Origin: Desulfocicer vacuolatum DSM 3385 | Lineage (GTDB): Bacteria; Desulfobacterota; Desulfobacteria; Desulfobacterales; Desulfobacteraceae | Length of the DNA stretch: 64,000 bases | Assembly: GCF_900176365.1 (NCBI RefSeq) | Contig: NZ_FWXY01000014.1 | Location: forward strand, 83,847 to 147,846 | Direction: 5' to 3' | In this document: positions 10,680-20,400 of the stretch, one piece after another | How the letters are laid out: the number at the start of each line of letters is the position of its first letter | Numbering within the stretch: position 1 is the stretch's first letter | Translations under genes and position numbers: made by a program | The notes under the pieces: model-generated | The model's input: the letters and a program-made list of their open reading frames with translations, nothing else | What the model was told of the DNA's origin: nothing | The model's database searches: none

Positions 10680-10822
10680 ATACGGTGTTAAAACTATCCT
10701 TGGAAGATACCCCTTAGGGATTCATACCTTAGTGATTTACCATTTAATAATCTATGGTTGTTATTTCCCGTGAATGAGACCCCGAATAAACGGTAAATTT
10801 AAAATTGCTGATGCCCCTATGA

Positions 10823-11827
10823 TCATTGCTTGACCATGGGCAGGGCCTGTTTTTTTTGCCGGGGCAGGTGGAGGTGTACCACCATGATTCCGGTGGCAAT
10901 GAGAATTATGGACATGATCAATGCCGCAGTCAAGGGTTCTCCCAGAAGAGATACGCCAAAAAAAACGCCGGAAACAGGCATAATAAAAACAAAAGTGTGC
11001 ATGGCCGTGGCTCCGAATTTCTGGAGCATGAGATTCCAGGAAATAAAGCCATATGCAGCGGTGACAAGTGATTGGTAGAGTATGGATAAAAAAACAGAGG
11101 TGTCAATGGTGCCCACCATGGGGGCGTCCCAGAACCATCCAGCCATAAAAAAGAAGGGAATGGAAAAGAGCATGGGATAGACGGTGACCTGAACTGCATG
11201 ATAATCGGCAATGATCCTTTTGAGATAAACGGCATTGCATCCCCATAAAGAGACCGCCACAAACACAAAGAAATCTCCCCTGTGAATCTCTCCGGAAAAC
11301 CCTCCCTGGTCCAGCAACAGGCATAACACCCCACTGAATCCAAAAACGATACCAATGCTTTTTTTCATGGTAATGCGATCTCCGGGGATATAAAAGTGGG
11401 CCAGAATCAATACAATAAACGGCAGCAGATTGGCGATTAAGGTGCCATGTGAGGCGGTGGTTTTGCTCAAGCCGGTATAAAAACAGGTGATTTGTGTAAT
11501 GAAAATCAAGGCAAGTTTGCCCATTTGCAATACCTGTTTTTTGCTTTTCAATGCCAGGGGGCGTCGGGTGAGGGCAGCCCACAAAATGAGAGCCAGGGCC
11601 GCAATGGAAAATCTGAGTCCAGCCACGGTGAATATTCCAAATCCTTCAAGGCTTATTTTAATGGCTGTTGGATTGGCTCCGAATAGAATACACAAAAATG
11701 TTGCATAGAGTGAGGCCCCCAGGGGAAGGTTATTTATGGGCCCTTGGCAGGGGCTAACGGTGGTGTCGGTTTTCATGTCAGGGTTACTCCGGATGACGCC
11801 TTCTGGCAGTTCTTTTGTTCTTAGCAT
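10823..11827 (-). CDS. EamA/DMT-family transporter
   Basis: 334 residues from ATG at 11827, chosen because GGAGG sits 8 bases upstream; a longer ATG at 11851 has no such site. Ten hydrophobic segments in two five-helix EamA repeats are visible: about residues 40-170, including the PTAIKISLEGFG loop and FITQITCFYTGLSKTTASHGTL, and about 185-320, ending with SGVFFGVSLLGEPLTAALIMSI. This glutamate-containing C-terminal signature is typical of drug/metabolite exporters. The tail is basic. The family exports amino acids, metabolites or drugs; the substrate is unknown. It is followed on the same strand, after a gap, by no obvious partner. Confidence 0.88.
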   Translation of the reverse strand: MLRTKELPEGVIRSNPDMKTDTTVSPCQGPINNLPLGASLYATFLCILFGANPTAIKISLEGFGIFTVAGLRFSIAALALILWAALTRRPLALKSKKQVLQMGKLALIFITQITCFYTGLSKTTASHGTLIANLLPFIVLILAHFYIPGDRITMKKSIGIVFGFSGVLCLLLDQGGFSGEIHRGDFFVFVAVSLWGCNAVYLKRIIADYHAVQVTVYPMLFSIPFFFMAGWFWDAPMVGTIDTSVFLSILYQSLVTAAYGFISWNLMLQKFGATAMHTFVFIMPVSGVFFGVSLLGEPLTAALIMSIILIATGIMVVHLHLPRQKKQALPMVKQ

Positions 11828-11945
11828 ATCTGGCGCCTCCGGGCAATACACCTTCTGAAATACACGGGAAAGGCACTTCAGGAGAAATAGTGGGGGGATT
11901 TCTCCTGAAGAGTAATTGAATTATCAAGTCATGCAGGCATGTTCA

Positions 11946-12386
11946 TTAAAATTTTTCAGTAAATGCTTTTCCGTACTGCTGGCAGGACTTTACACCTTCG
12001 TCGGTTTCCATCATGGCCTCTGTGAGATTTAAAGCACCAAGATCCACGGTATCCATTTTAAAAACATATTGCATGGTATCAAATATCATGGGGGCCGCTT
12101 CACCGCTGTGGGTATGGGAACCAAAGGCACCGCCTATTTTTCCGGTGAGATTGGCTTTTTCTGCCAGAAAGAGGAATTGTTTCATGCCCGAGGTCATATC
12201 CTTATGATAGGTGGGGCATCCAAAAATGAATCCATCAAAACCGCCCAGTTCTTTTTCGTTCTTAATGGAGGCGGTTTTTTTCAAAGTTACGTCGTGTCCG
12301 GCAATGCGAATGCCTTCTGCCAGATAGTTAGCCATTTTTTCTGTCACACCGGTTCTGCTCACGTAGGCGATTAAAACTTTTTTCAT
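11946..12386 (-). CDS. Flavodoxin-family protein
   Basis: 146 residues from ATG at 12386, with AAGGGGAC just upstream. The frame is open for another 82 codons, but that extension translates the palindromic repeat at 12418-12512 and is not real. The N-terminus has the flavodoxin FMN-phosphate loop (AYVSRTGVTEKMA). FGCPTYHKDMTSG near residue 60 and FGSHTHSGEA near 95 match the FMN-binding loops of the flavodoxin/WrbA fold. It is a small cytoplasmic electron carrier or quinone-reductase-like protein. It stands alone between the DMT transporter and glutamine synthetase, all on the minus strand but widely spaced. Confidence 0.85.
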   Translation of the reverse strand: MKKVLIAYVSRTGVTEKMANYLAEGIRIAGHDVTLKKTASIKNEKELGGFDGFIFGCPTYHKDMTSGMKQFLFLAEKANLTGKIGGAFGSHTHSGEAAPMIFDTMQYVFKMDTVDLGALNLTEAMMETDEGVKSCQQYGKAFTEKF

Positions 12387-12417
12387 TTTGTCCCCTTTTG
12401 TTGAATTATTACTGGTA

Positions 12418-12512
12418 TAAACCGCCACGGGCGGACCGTATTCTGATCCGGTTCCACCCACAACGAAGCTTGAAATACGCCCCTCATTTGCGGAGTGTTT
12501 CATATAAAACAT
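12418..12512 (+). repeat. Composite palindromic repeat, copy R2
   Basis: It begins ATAAACCGCCACGGGCGG and continues through the CCCACAACGAAG segment to the GAAATACGCC...GGAGTGTTTC hairpin and ATATAAAA. It lies immediately upstream of the flavodoxin start, on the opposite strand. Confidence 0.8.
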
Positions 12513-12757
12513 CAGATAAATGAATCTTATTAAAATAAAGATTCGGGCGTTAAATTTATTGTTTCTAAAAAGCAAAAGATGTGCCATATATGTAAGATAT
12601 TTTGAAATAAATATCTTTAATTTGATGTTCAAGTTTTTTATGTGATAAAAATGGAGGGGGTGGGGATTACTTCGTCGTGATTGACGATATTTTTTCCAGG
12701 AAAGTATAAATGTGTATCATAAAATGTGCACAAAAGTGTCTCATGAAACATAAGCGG

Positions 12758-12851
12758 TCCGGCAACCATATACACGGATGGTCCATTGCTCAAACGGTTT
12801 AACTATTATGCTTATATAATAATATGTCCATCCGTGTATATGGTTGCCGGA
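12758..12851. repeat. 24-bp perfect inverted repeat with 46-base AT-rich loop
   Basis: The arm at 12758-12781 (TCCGGCAACCATATACACGG...) is the exact reverse complement of 12828-12851. The loop is rich in A and T (ATTATGCTTATATAATAATA). There is no ORF and no poly-T tail. It does not match either dispersed repeat family of the window. Confidence 0.8.
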
Positions 12852-12897
12852 ATATTTATGACTGTCTTAAGGCTGCCAATGATTTTTTAAGTATTAA

Positions 12898-13081
12898 CTC
12901 AACTTTCGGTGTTCGCATTTCGTGGTGGGGTCAGGCTTTCGTTATTGACATTATCGAGGCTTTTTTCGTTGGCAAAGGCTTTGGGCGATAACATCAATAA
13001 CAAAAGCCTGACCCCGTCGGCACACTGAGCCCATCGGTACATTTAAAAATGCCAGCTTTGAAATGAAGCCCGAAAGTTCAG
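12898..13081 (+). mobile_element. 184-bp MITE-like element, copy 2
   Basis: Same sequence and orientation as copy 1, flanked by 7-bp direct repeats GTATTAA. One base of the right terminal repeat is changed (GTTCAG for GTTGAG). The insertion lies only 4 bases past the stop codon of the convergent glutamine synthetase gene. Confidence 0.85.
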
Positions 13082-13084
13082 GTA

Positions 13085-14419
13085 TTAATAAATATCAAGG
13101 TAGTGTTTTATTTCCCAATCTGTGACAGCAATTCGATAGGAATCCCATTCTTTATTTTTGTTGAAAACATATTTTTCAAATATATGATCCCCAAGTGTCT
13201 CTTTGGAAATGGGATTGGCGATCATTTCATCCATGGCCTCACGCAGACACGAGGGCAGGGCCGCGATACATGCCTCATCTTTTTCTGCAGCGTCCATGGC
13301 AAAAATATCAATGTCCGTTGAAGGGGCCGGTGTCAGTTTATTTTTAATGCCGTCCAGACCGGCATTGAGCATCATGGCAAATGCCAGATAGGGATTGCAT
13401 GCCGGATCCGGGCATCTGACTTCCACACGGGTACCGATACCCCGGGATGCAGGAATTCTTAACAGAGCACTTCTGTTGGACGCAGACCAGGCAATGTATA
13501 CTGGTGCTTCGTATCCGGCCACAAGACGTTTATAAGAGTTGACCAGGGGGTTGGTGACAGCACAAAAGCTTTTGGCATTTTTCATTAGGCCTGCAATGTA
13601 CTGATACGCCACTTCACTGAGTTTCAGTGGACCGGATTCATCGGCAAAGGCATTGGTGCCATCCAGGTTAAAAAGGGACTGGTTGCAGTGCATGCCGGAG
13701 CCGTTGACCCCAAAAATGGGTTTGGGCATGAATGTGGCATGGAGGCCATGTTGTTTTGCAATGGATTTAACCACCCATTTAAAGGTCAGTGTATTGTCTG
13801 CACAGGTCAGGGCATCGGCATATTTAAAGTTAATTTCGTGCTGTCCCTCGGCCACTTCATGGTGGGAGGCTTCAATTTCAAAACCCATCTTTTCCAGGGT
13901 TTCAATGATTTCCCGACGGCAGTTGAGACCTGTATCTTCGGGATCAAGGCTGAAATAACCTGCATTGTCATCGGTTTGTGTGGTACTTTTACCTTCGGCA
14001 TCCAGTTTAAAGAGAAAAAATTCTGCTTCCGTACCCACATTCATTGTGTATCCCATTTGTCTGGCCTCTGCCAGCACCCGTTTCAGGTTGACACGGGGAC
14101 ATCCGGGAAAGGGGGTGCCGTCAGATTTATAAACATCGCAGATGATTCTGGCTGCAGCAACCCCGGCCTTGTTTCTCCAGGGTAACACACAAAAGGTGTT
14201 GTAGTCGGGTACCAGATACATGTCTGATTCATGGATACGTGCAAAACCGTCAATGGAAGAGCCGTCAAACATCATTTTGCCGTCCAGGGCCTTTTCAATT
14301 TGACTTTTGGGAACTGCAACATTTTTCATAAACCCATTGATGTCACAGAACTGCATTCTAAAAAAATTAACATTTTCTTTTTCAATAATTTTGAGGATAT
14401 CTTCTTTGCTCATGCTCAT
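13085..14419 (-). CDS. glnA: Glutamine synthetase type I (short GSI form)
   Basis: 444 residues. It makes glutamine from glutamate, ammonia and ATP in the cytosol. The N-terminal beta-grasp domain includes FCDINGFMKNV, with MMFDGSSIDGFARI of the catalytic barrel. Other landmarks are GTEAEFFLF (metal-binding Glu), HHEVAEGQHEINF, the ATP-binding stretch ending MPKPIFGVNGSGMHCNQSL, and NRSALLRIP with RVEVRCPDPACNPYLA. The length and lack of the long C-terminal adenylylation segment fit the short GSI-alpha form controlled by feedback rather than by GlnE. ATG at 14419 has GGAG 8-9 bases upstream. A sigma-54 promoter lies about 80 bases upstream, so nitrogen control is likely. Confidence 0.95.
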   Translation of the reverse strand: MSMSKEDILKIIEKENVNFFRMQFCDINGFMKNVAVPKSQIEKALDGKMMFDGSSIDGFARIHESDMYLVPDYNTFCVLPWRNKAGVAAARIICDVYKSDGTPFPGCPRVNLKRVLAEARQMGYTMNVGTEAEFFLFKLDAEGKSTTQTDDNAGYFSLDPEDTGLNCRREIIETLEKMGFEIEASHHEVAEGQHEINFKYADALTCADNTLTFKWVVKSIAKQHGLHATFMPKPIFGVNGSGMHCNQSLFNLDGTNAFADESGPLKLSEVAYQYIAGLMKNAKSFCAVTNPLVNSYKRLVAGYEAPVYIAWSASNRSALLRIPASRGIGTRVEVRCPDPACNPYLAFAMMLNAGLDGIKNKLTPAPSTDIDIFAMDAAEKDEACIAALPSCLREAMDEMIANPISKETLGDHIFEKYVFNKNKEWDSYRIAVTDWEIKHYLDIY

Positions 14420-14498
14420 GATATTACTCCAATGCTTAGATGTTGTTGTATGTAAAATAATCGTGATTAACTTTTTTAAATTGTTATCTTCTCAATAA

Positions 14499-14513
14499 GC
14501 ATTATGCGTGCCA
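14499..14513 (-). promoter_or_regulatory. Sigma-54 promoter of glnA
   Basis: On the minus strand the sequence is TGGCACGCATAATGCT. The invariant GG lies at 14512-14511 and GC at 14500-14499, exactly 10 bases apart, matching the sigma-54 consensus TGGCACG-N4-TTGCW at all but one position. Transcription would start near 14487 and give a leader of about 70 bases. Confidence 0.85.
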
Positions 14514-14645
14514 CACTAAAAAAATAAATACAAAATATTGATTTTTAAAGGTATATTATTAAATTGTGATTTTTGATTGCTTTTAAAAGGATTACAAAAT
14601 TGAATTTATTGTCTTTGGTAAATTGCAATAATGTTATTTTTTCAT

Positions 14646-14740
14646 ATAACCGCCATGGGCGGACCGTATTCTGATCCGGCTCTGCCCACAACAAAGGTAG
14701 AAATATTCCACAGATTTGCGGAGTATTTCATATAAAAAAG
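14646..14740 (+). repeat. Composite palindromic repeat, copy R3
   Basis: ATAACCGCCATGGGCGGACC head, CTGCCCACAACAAAG segment, then the GAAATATTCC...GGAGTATTTC hairpin and ATATAAAA. It lies between the divergent glnA and cyclase genes. Confidence 0.8.
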
Positions 14741-14854
14741 ACTCACATGCCTGTAATACGTATGCTATGATGCCGCCATGATCAGATAAAATCATTTGAA
14801 AAAAAGTCAATTCATTAAAATCACAGGTAATAGAAGTTGAAACGGTGATGATAT

Positions 14855-16285
14855 ATGGCTGGAAAAATGGAACAACAAAGGACTCCCGGGGTTCGAAAAA
14901 TTCTTTTAAGGGGAGTGTTTTGGAGAATTCTTTTTATTGAGGGGGTGTTGCTGGTTTTCTCTCTTTTAGTCAGGGCCGTCACAGAAGATGCCGGTGCCAT
15001 GGATCTCTTCTGGTACGGGGTGCGGATTGTTGCCCTGGTGGCTGTGATCATCTCCTTTATGATGATAAGTCTCAGACGATTTCTCACCCAGAGGATTATT
15101 TTTCCCCTGGAACAGATTGATCGTGCCAACAGGGCTTTGCACCGGGAGATAGAATCCTTTCATCCTGTGCTGCTTCCGGGGGATGCCCCCCGGGAAATCC
15201 AGCGCATTGCGTGGTCCAGGGAAGAGATGTTAAAAAAAATTCTAAATGTTTCCCAGGAGCGTTTGAATCTTATTGATTTTATACGTCAAACCTTTGGTAA
15301 ATACCTTTCTTCCAAGGTGGTGGATGAAATTTTGGAATCCCCGGATGGACTGAAAATCGGGGGAAGCAGGAAAAAGGTGACCATACTCATGTCTGATCTG
15401 CGGGGGTTTACCTATGTGTCTGAAAATAGAGACCCCCATGAAATGGTCCTTTATTTAAATCGATATCTTGAAAAAATGTCTGAAATCATTTTAAAGTATG
15501 ACGGTATCATTGATGAAATCATCGGGGATGCCATCCTTGCCGTGTTTGGGGCTCCAGAAAGCCATGGCAATGATCCCGAACGAGCCGTTGCCTGTGCCAT
15601 TGAGATGCAGAACAGCTTGAATCTTCTTAACCGTTCTGTTGAATCCCAGGGGTTTCCCCCCATGGAGATGGGGATCGGGATTAATACAGGAGATGTGATT
15701 GTGGGTAATATCGGCTCGGAATTACGCATGAAATACGGCATTGTGGGTGCCACGGTGAATGAGGCCTCCCGCATAGAATCAAATACCGTTGGGGGAGAAA
15801 TTTTGATGGGAGAGAGGACCCACAGATATGTGGAATCCATTGCTACTGTCACGCCACCCAAAACTGTTATGATGAAGGGCATGAGATCCCCCCTTGTTTT
15901 TTATGGGGTGTCTGCCATTGCAGGTTTCTATAATGTTGTCCTTGATGTTGTTGCAACTCCTGGAGAGGCCTTGTCAATAAGGCTTCCCTTTCAATATTGG
16001 CAAATTCATGACAAAAAGGTTAACAAGACTCCATTGATTGGCCATACACTTTCCATAACAGATACACACATGGAGGTGATCCTTTTACCGAAACCGGCTC
16101 TTTTTACAAATTTGAAACTCAAATTTCAGTTTTGCCGGGAATTTCATTGTTTTAAAGATATTTATGCCAAGGTGGTTGAAATAAAAGAAAATAACAATCA
16201 TACTGTGACCAAGCTTGCTATAACCACCATGTCCCCCGGTGACAGGGAAGTGATCCAAAAGTGGACCTGGGAATTTTCCAACTAA
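14855..16285 (+). CDS. Membrane-anchored class III nucleotidyl cyclase with C-terminal PilZ-like region
   Basis: 476 residues. Two membrane segments (about 18-40 and 52-72) precede a short linker and the class III catalytic domain (about 172-350). The metal-binding aspartates are visible in ILMSDLRGFT and in DEIIGDAILAVFG; ATVNEASRIES carries the Asn and Arg of the transition-state site. The position normally held by the adenine-selecting Lys (K before xxGD) is Glu, as in guanylate cyclases and many bacterial family members, so cAMP versus cGMP cannot be decided. The C-terminal 95 residues (LPFQYW... GHTLSITDTHMEVIL) resemble a PilZ-like beta-barrel, low confidence. It opens a block with a cNMP-binding transporter and a second cyclase, suggesting a local second-messenger circuit at the membrane. 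Confidence 0.85.
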   Translation: MAGKMEQQRTPGVRKILLRGVFWRILFIEGVLLVFSLLVRAVTEDAGAMDLFWYGVRIVALVAVIISFMMISLRRFLTQRIIFPLEQIDRANRALHREIESFHPVLLPGDAPREIQRIAWSREEMLKKILNVSQERLNLIDFIRQTFGKYLSSKVVDEILESPDGLKIGGSRKKVTILMSDLRGFTYVSENRDPHEMVLYLNRYLEKMSEIILKYDGIIDEIIGDAILAVFGAPESHGNDPERAVACAIEMQNSLNLLNRSVESQGFPPMEMGIGINTGDVIVGNIGSELRMKYGIVGATVNEASRIESNTVGGEILMGERTHRYVESIATVTPPKTVMMKGMRSPLVFYGVSAIAGFYNVVLDVVATPGEALSIRLPFQYWQIHDKKVNKTPLIGHTLSITDTHMEVILLPKPALFTNLKLKFQFCREFHCFKDIYAKVVEIKENNNHTVTKLAITTMSPGDREVIQKWTWEFSN

Positions 16286-16295
16286 CTTGATAAGG

Positions 16296-16321
16296 TTATT
16301 GGCCCGCCCGTGGCGGTTATA
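16296..16321 (-). repeat. Composite palindromic repeat remnant, copy R4
   Basis: Only the head remains (GCCCGCCCGTGGCGGTTATA, minus orientation), just after the cyclase stop codon. The GC-rich hairpin could act in termination. Confidence 0.6.
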
Positions 16322-16346
16322 TCTTAAATCCAATGTTCATGAATGA

Positions 16347-16530
16347 CTCAACTTTCGGTGTTCGCATTTCCTGGTGGGGTCAGGCTTTCGTTATTGACAT
16401 TATCGAGGCTTTTTTCCTTGGCAAAGGCCTTGGTGGATAACATCAATAACAAAAGCCTGACCCCGTCGGCACACTGAGCCCATCGGTACATTTAAAAATG
16501 CTGGCTTTGAAATGAAGCCCGAAAGTTGAA
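16347..16530 (+). mobile_element. 184-bp MITE-like element, copy 3
   Basis: Same orientation as copies 1 and 2, flanked by 7-bp direct repeats TGAATGA. It lies between the cyclase gene and the SUMF1-type gene, 31 bp before the latter's ATG, so the downstream promoter or leader is partly composed of element sequence. Confidence 0.85.
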
Positions 16531-16561
16531 TGAATGATTTAAACCTAAGGAGTATAAAATT

Positions 16562-17449
16562 ATGATAGTTCATGGAAAGGGATTCAATTTTATGGAATTT
16601 TTTCTCCAGAAGCATATGATTTTCCAGAGAAAAATTTTCATAGGCCTTATATCCATAATATTGTTTGCCCCGGTGTTGCAAACAGACGATATCTGTGCCC
16701 TGGAAGCGTCCTTTGTCAATGAAGTGGGCATGGAATTTATTTTGGTTCATCCGGGGGGGTACATCATGGGAAGCCCGGTGGACGAACCTTTCCGGAGCCG
16801 CAATGAACCCCAGCACCGGGTGGAGATAAAAAAAGCATTTTACATGCAGGCAACGGAGGTGACCCTGAAACAGTGGCACAGTATCATGCCCAAAAAAAGT
16901 TTTATTCTTCGAAAAGGGGCAGATGATATGCCGGTGACCCGGGTTTCCTATTATAATTGCCGACGGTTTGTTGGGAAACTCAGCCGCAGAACCAATCAAA
17001 CCTATCGATTGCCCACGGAGGAAGAGTGGGAATATGTGTGCCGGGCGGGCACCACCACTGCCTATAGTTTTGGTGACACCGTGGACTGCACAAAGGCCAT
17101 GTTTGGCAATAACAGCCTGAAATGCACCGACTGCATTGAAGAATCCAGATCCAGGGGACTTGAACTGGACAAACCGGCTCCGGTGAAGAGCTATCCTCCC
17201 AATCCCTGGGGCTTTTATGACATGCATGGTAATGTATGGGAATGGGTGTCTGATGCATATCATGGCTATCTGGCCCAGGATGACGGGGTGCTGCCAGGCA
17301 GAGAACGATCCTGGGATACCCGTATCAAACGGGGGGGCAGCTGGTTTATGTACGGACATTATTGTCGCAGCGCCAACAGAGCCTGGGCCCACCCCGGCGG
17401 GAAATTTAAAACCACGGGATTCCGGGTGGTGCTTGAGGTAGCCAAATGA
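16562..17449 (+). CDS. SUMF1/FGE-type formylglycine-generating-enzyme domain protein, exported
   Basis: 295 residues; AAGGAG sits 8 bases before the ATG. A hydrophobic segment at about 24-40 after a basic stretch looks like a signal or anchor, so the protein is probably periplasmic. The rest is one FGE-sulfatase (SUMF1) domain: MEFILVHPGGYIMGSP, EVTLKQWHSIM, MPVTRVSYYNC, YRLPTEEEWEYVCRAG, NPWGFYDMHGNVWEWVSD and IKRGGSWFM with the terminal GFRVV. The paired active-site cysteines of true sulfatase-activating enzymes are not both evident; a single Cys occurs in HYCRSANRAW. It is therefore more likely a structural or sensory SUMF1 protein. The stop overlaps the start of the next gene by 4 bases (ATGA), so the two are translationally coupled. 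Confidence 0.85.
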   Translation: MIVHGKGFNFMEFFLQKHMIFQRKIFIGLISIILFAPVLQTDDICALEASFVNEVGMEFILVHPGGYIMGSPVDEPFRSRNEPQHRVEIKKAFYMQATEVTLKQWHSIMPKKSFILRKGADDMPVTRVSYYNCRRFVGKLSRRTNQTYRLPTEEEWEYVCRAGTTTAYSFGDTVDCTKAMFGNNSLKCTDCIEESRSRGLELDKPAPVKSYPPNPWGFYDMHGNVWEWVSDAYHGYLAQDDGVLPGRERSWDTRIKRGGSWFMYGHYCRSANRAWAHPGGKFKTTGFRVVLEVAK

Positions 17450-20400
17450 CAAAAAAATTTCTCAACATGTTTAAGGTGTACGAAGATGAGATTGCCCTTC
17501 TGTTATGGACGGTGGCTCTTTTATTCATCATTCGAAGCGCCGGAACCCTGCTGAATAATTTTGCTGAAACCGCTTTTCTCAAACGTTATGGCGTGGAATA
17601 TCTTCCGGTGGTGAACATGATCAATGCGGTGGTTACTTTTTTTATCACCGGAGTGCTCACGGCGTTCACCGGTCGCATGGCAGCCACACGGCTGCTTTCC
17701 CGGGTGTTTATTATCTGCGGTGTCTGCATCACACTCATGCGTCTTGCCATTCCATTGGGATTTGAAATCATCTATCCTGTATTGTTTATGATGAAAAGTC
17801 AGTTTGAGATGCTCCAGGCCCTGATGTTCTGGAACCTGGCCAATGATCTTTACAATACCCGGCAATCCAAACGGCTTTTTCCCCTGGTCACCGCCGGCGG
17901 GGTGGTGGGGATGATTCTGGGAAGTTTTTTAACCCCCTGGATGGCCTCTGTTTTTCGCATGGATAACTTGCTTTATGTCTACCTGGCCTTAACACTGTCC
18001 GGGGCTTTTTTGGTCAATGCCATGACTTCCCGCTTTCCCACGCTGATTTTTTCTGATCATAAAACCGGTGGTGCCAAGGGCCGTACTCCCATGATTGAGG
18101 AGATTAAGCGAGTGGTTCCTCTGATAAAAGAGTCCACCTTGTTTAAAATTGTGCTGGTGTTGACATTCATGCCCAATGTGGTGATTCCCATTCTCAATTA
18201 TCAGTTTAACTATGCCATTGACAGTCAGTTTGCCAGTGAATCCGGTATGATTCATTTTTTTGGTTATTTCAGAGGTTTTTTAAACATTATCAGTCTTTTT
18301 ATTTTGCTGTTTGTGGGAAGGATTTACGGTCGCTGGGGAATCTCTGTGGCTTTGATGTTTCATCCCTTTAACTATGCCATTGCCCTGCTGGGATTCTTGT
18401 TCAGGTTTGATATCTTTGCGGCCATGTATGCCAGGATGTCCATTAATGTGATTCGAACCACCATAAATGTGCCTGCCAATGCCATTTTAATGGGATTGTT
18501 TCCCGATTCTTACCGCGCCATGGTGCGTCCATTTCTACGGGGAACAGTGGTAAGGGCAGCCCTTTTCCTGGGTTCCGGCTTGATTCTTATTTCCACCCAC
18601 TACTTTGATCTTCATCCCCGCTATCTGACTTTGGTGGCCCTTCCCTTTGTCATTGCCTGGGCTGCGGCTCCCTTTGTGTTGAAGTCTGCCTATACACGGA
18701 TTTTGATGGATCTGATGAAAACCGACATGTTTGAATTCAAACAGTTTGACGGCAAACAGCTTGCCCAGATATTCAAGGGCGGTAAAATCCAGGAAGCCCT
18801 TATCAACGCATTCTTAAAGGCCGACGGTAAAAATACCGTGTGGTATGCCAGGTTGCTTAAACATTTCGGTATAGAAAATTTTGATTCCCTGATACTGGAA
18901 AAACTGCCCTCCCAAAAGGAATCCGTGCAAATCGCCCTTGTGAATATGCTTTCCAAAGAGTTGGAACAAGAGGCCATGAAACAACTTTTGGGGCAGGCTC
19001 ATCCAGACGCCCACGGTGTTTCCATCGCTGCATTCAGCCATCTTATCCAGTGTGAAAATCATTGCAGGATAGATGCCCTGGAAAAGGTGCCCATGGAGAT
19101 GTTTCTCAACAGTGCCAATGCCGGGGTCCGGGGTCATGCTTTGGCGTGCCTGTGGCCAAAAGAACCGGAAAAATGTGCAGCCACCCTTAATGCGTGGCTT
19201 GCATCTCCAGAAGACGATGATCAAAGGGCCGGTGCCGTGTGTGCCGGATTTGTGGGGGATGATGTGGTTACCCCCATGCTGCTGAACCTTTTATATGCGT
19301 CTCCTTCTCCGGGTCTCATTGCCGATCTTCTGGTGTCATTGTCAAAACTTGGCATGGAAGATATCAATGATGTGATTTTTCCTTATCTTATCCATGGGGA
19401 TAAAAGAATTAGGAAAGCCGCTGTTACAGCCCTGGATATTAATGATGAAACAGCCTTTGGCCACGCCCTTCAACGGGTGGGGGACAGTGATGAATCCATC
19501 CGGGAACTGGCTGCACAACGCATCCGTGACGCCAAATATCAGAACAACCGCATTGTGGTGGAATCCCTTGCCGTTCCCGACACCCGGCTGCGCAAAGGGC
19601 TTTTTGAACTGTTGGAACATCTGGATATAAAAGATGGGGATATTTACCATTTTGCCAGAAAAGGCCTTGAAAATTGTTATCTCTATATTGCCATGGGGCT
19701 CAATATTGACTCTTTGCCCACCACCCCTGTGAGGGAACTTGTGAAAACCCATTTATTCCAGAAAAAAGAATTGATTCTGGAAAATGTGATCCGGGTACTG
19801 GTGATTCGTGATGAAACAGGTCGCATGAAAACCGCATGGAAAGGGATCTTTTCTTTGAATCAAAAACACAATGCCAATGCCATTGAGTTGTTGGGAGATC
19901 TTCTGGATCGTCGGTTGTTTGATACCATGCGTCCCCTTCTGGAAAGCCCCACGCCTGAAGTTGCCGTGATGGAGGGTCGCCCCTTTGTAACCATTCCGGA
20001 ATTTGATTCAAAGGGAGTGGAGGTGTTTCACCGACTGGTGCTGTCCAAGGACTGGGTGGATGTTGTCATGGGGCTTGATTTAAGTCTGGAAGATCCTGAA
20101 CTTAAGGAACCGGTAAGCTTCTGGGAGACCCATGATGCCTTTACATCCCATCATATCATAAAGGAAATTGAAATGATCAAACACAAAAAAGCCGCAGATG
20201 TTAAGGAAAAGAAAGGGAGCTCCAGACAGGAGATTTCCCTTGCTGAAAAAATTATGCTTTTGCGGGAAATTGATATTTTTTCAGATCTTAAAGTGGCTGA
20301 ACTTGCAGCCATTGCCGCAGTGACAGAGGAAGTTTCCTATCCGCCGGATGAAAAAGTGTTTAAGCAGAATGATGTGGGTGATTCGGTGTTTATGGTGATT

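Noticed and set aside
12387..12632. N-terminal extension of the flavodoxin frame
   Set aside because: The extra residues translate the palindromic repeat; the internal ATG at 12386 has a good ribosome site and starts the fold.
16400..17452. 350-residue minus-strand ORF
   Set aside because: It lies antisense to the clear SUMF1-type gene and its MITE-bearing leader, has no ribosome site and no family motifs.
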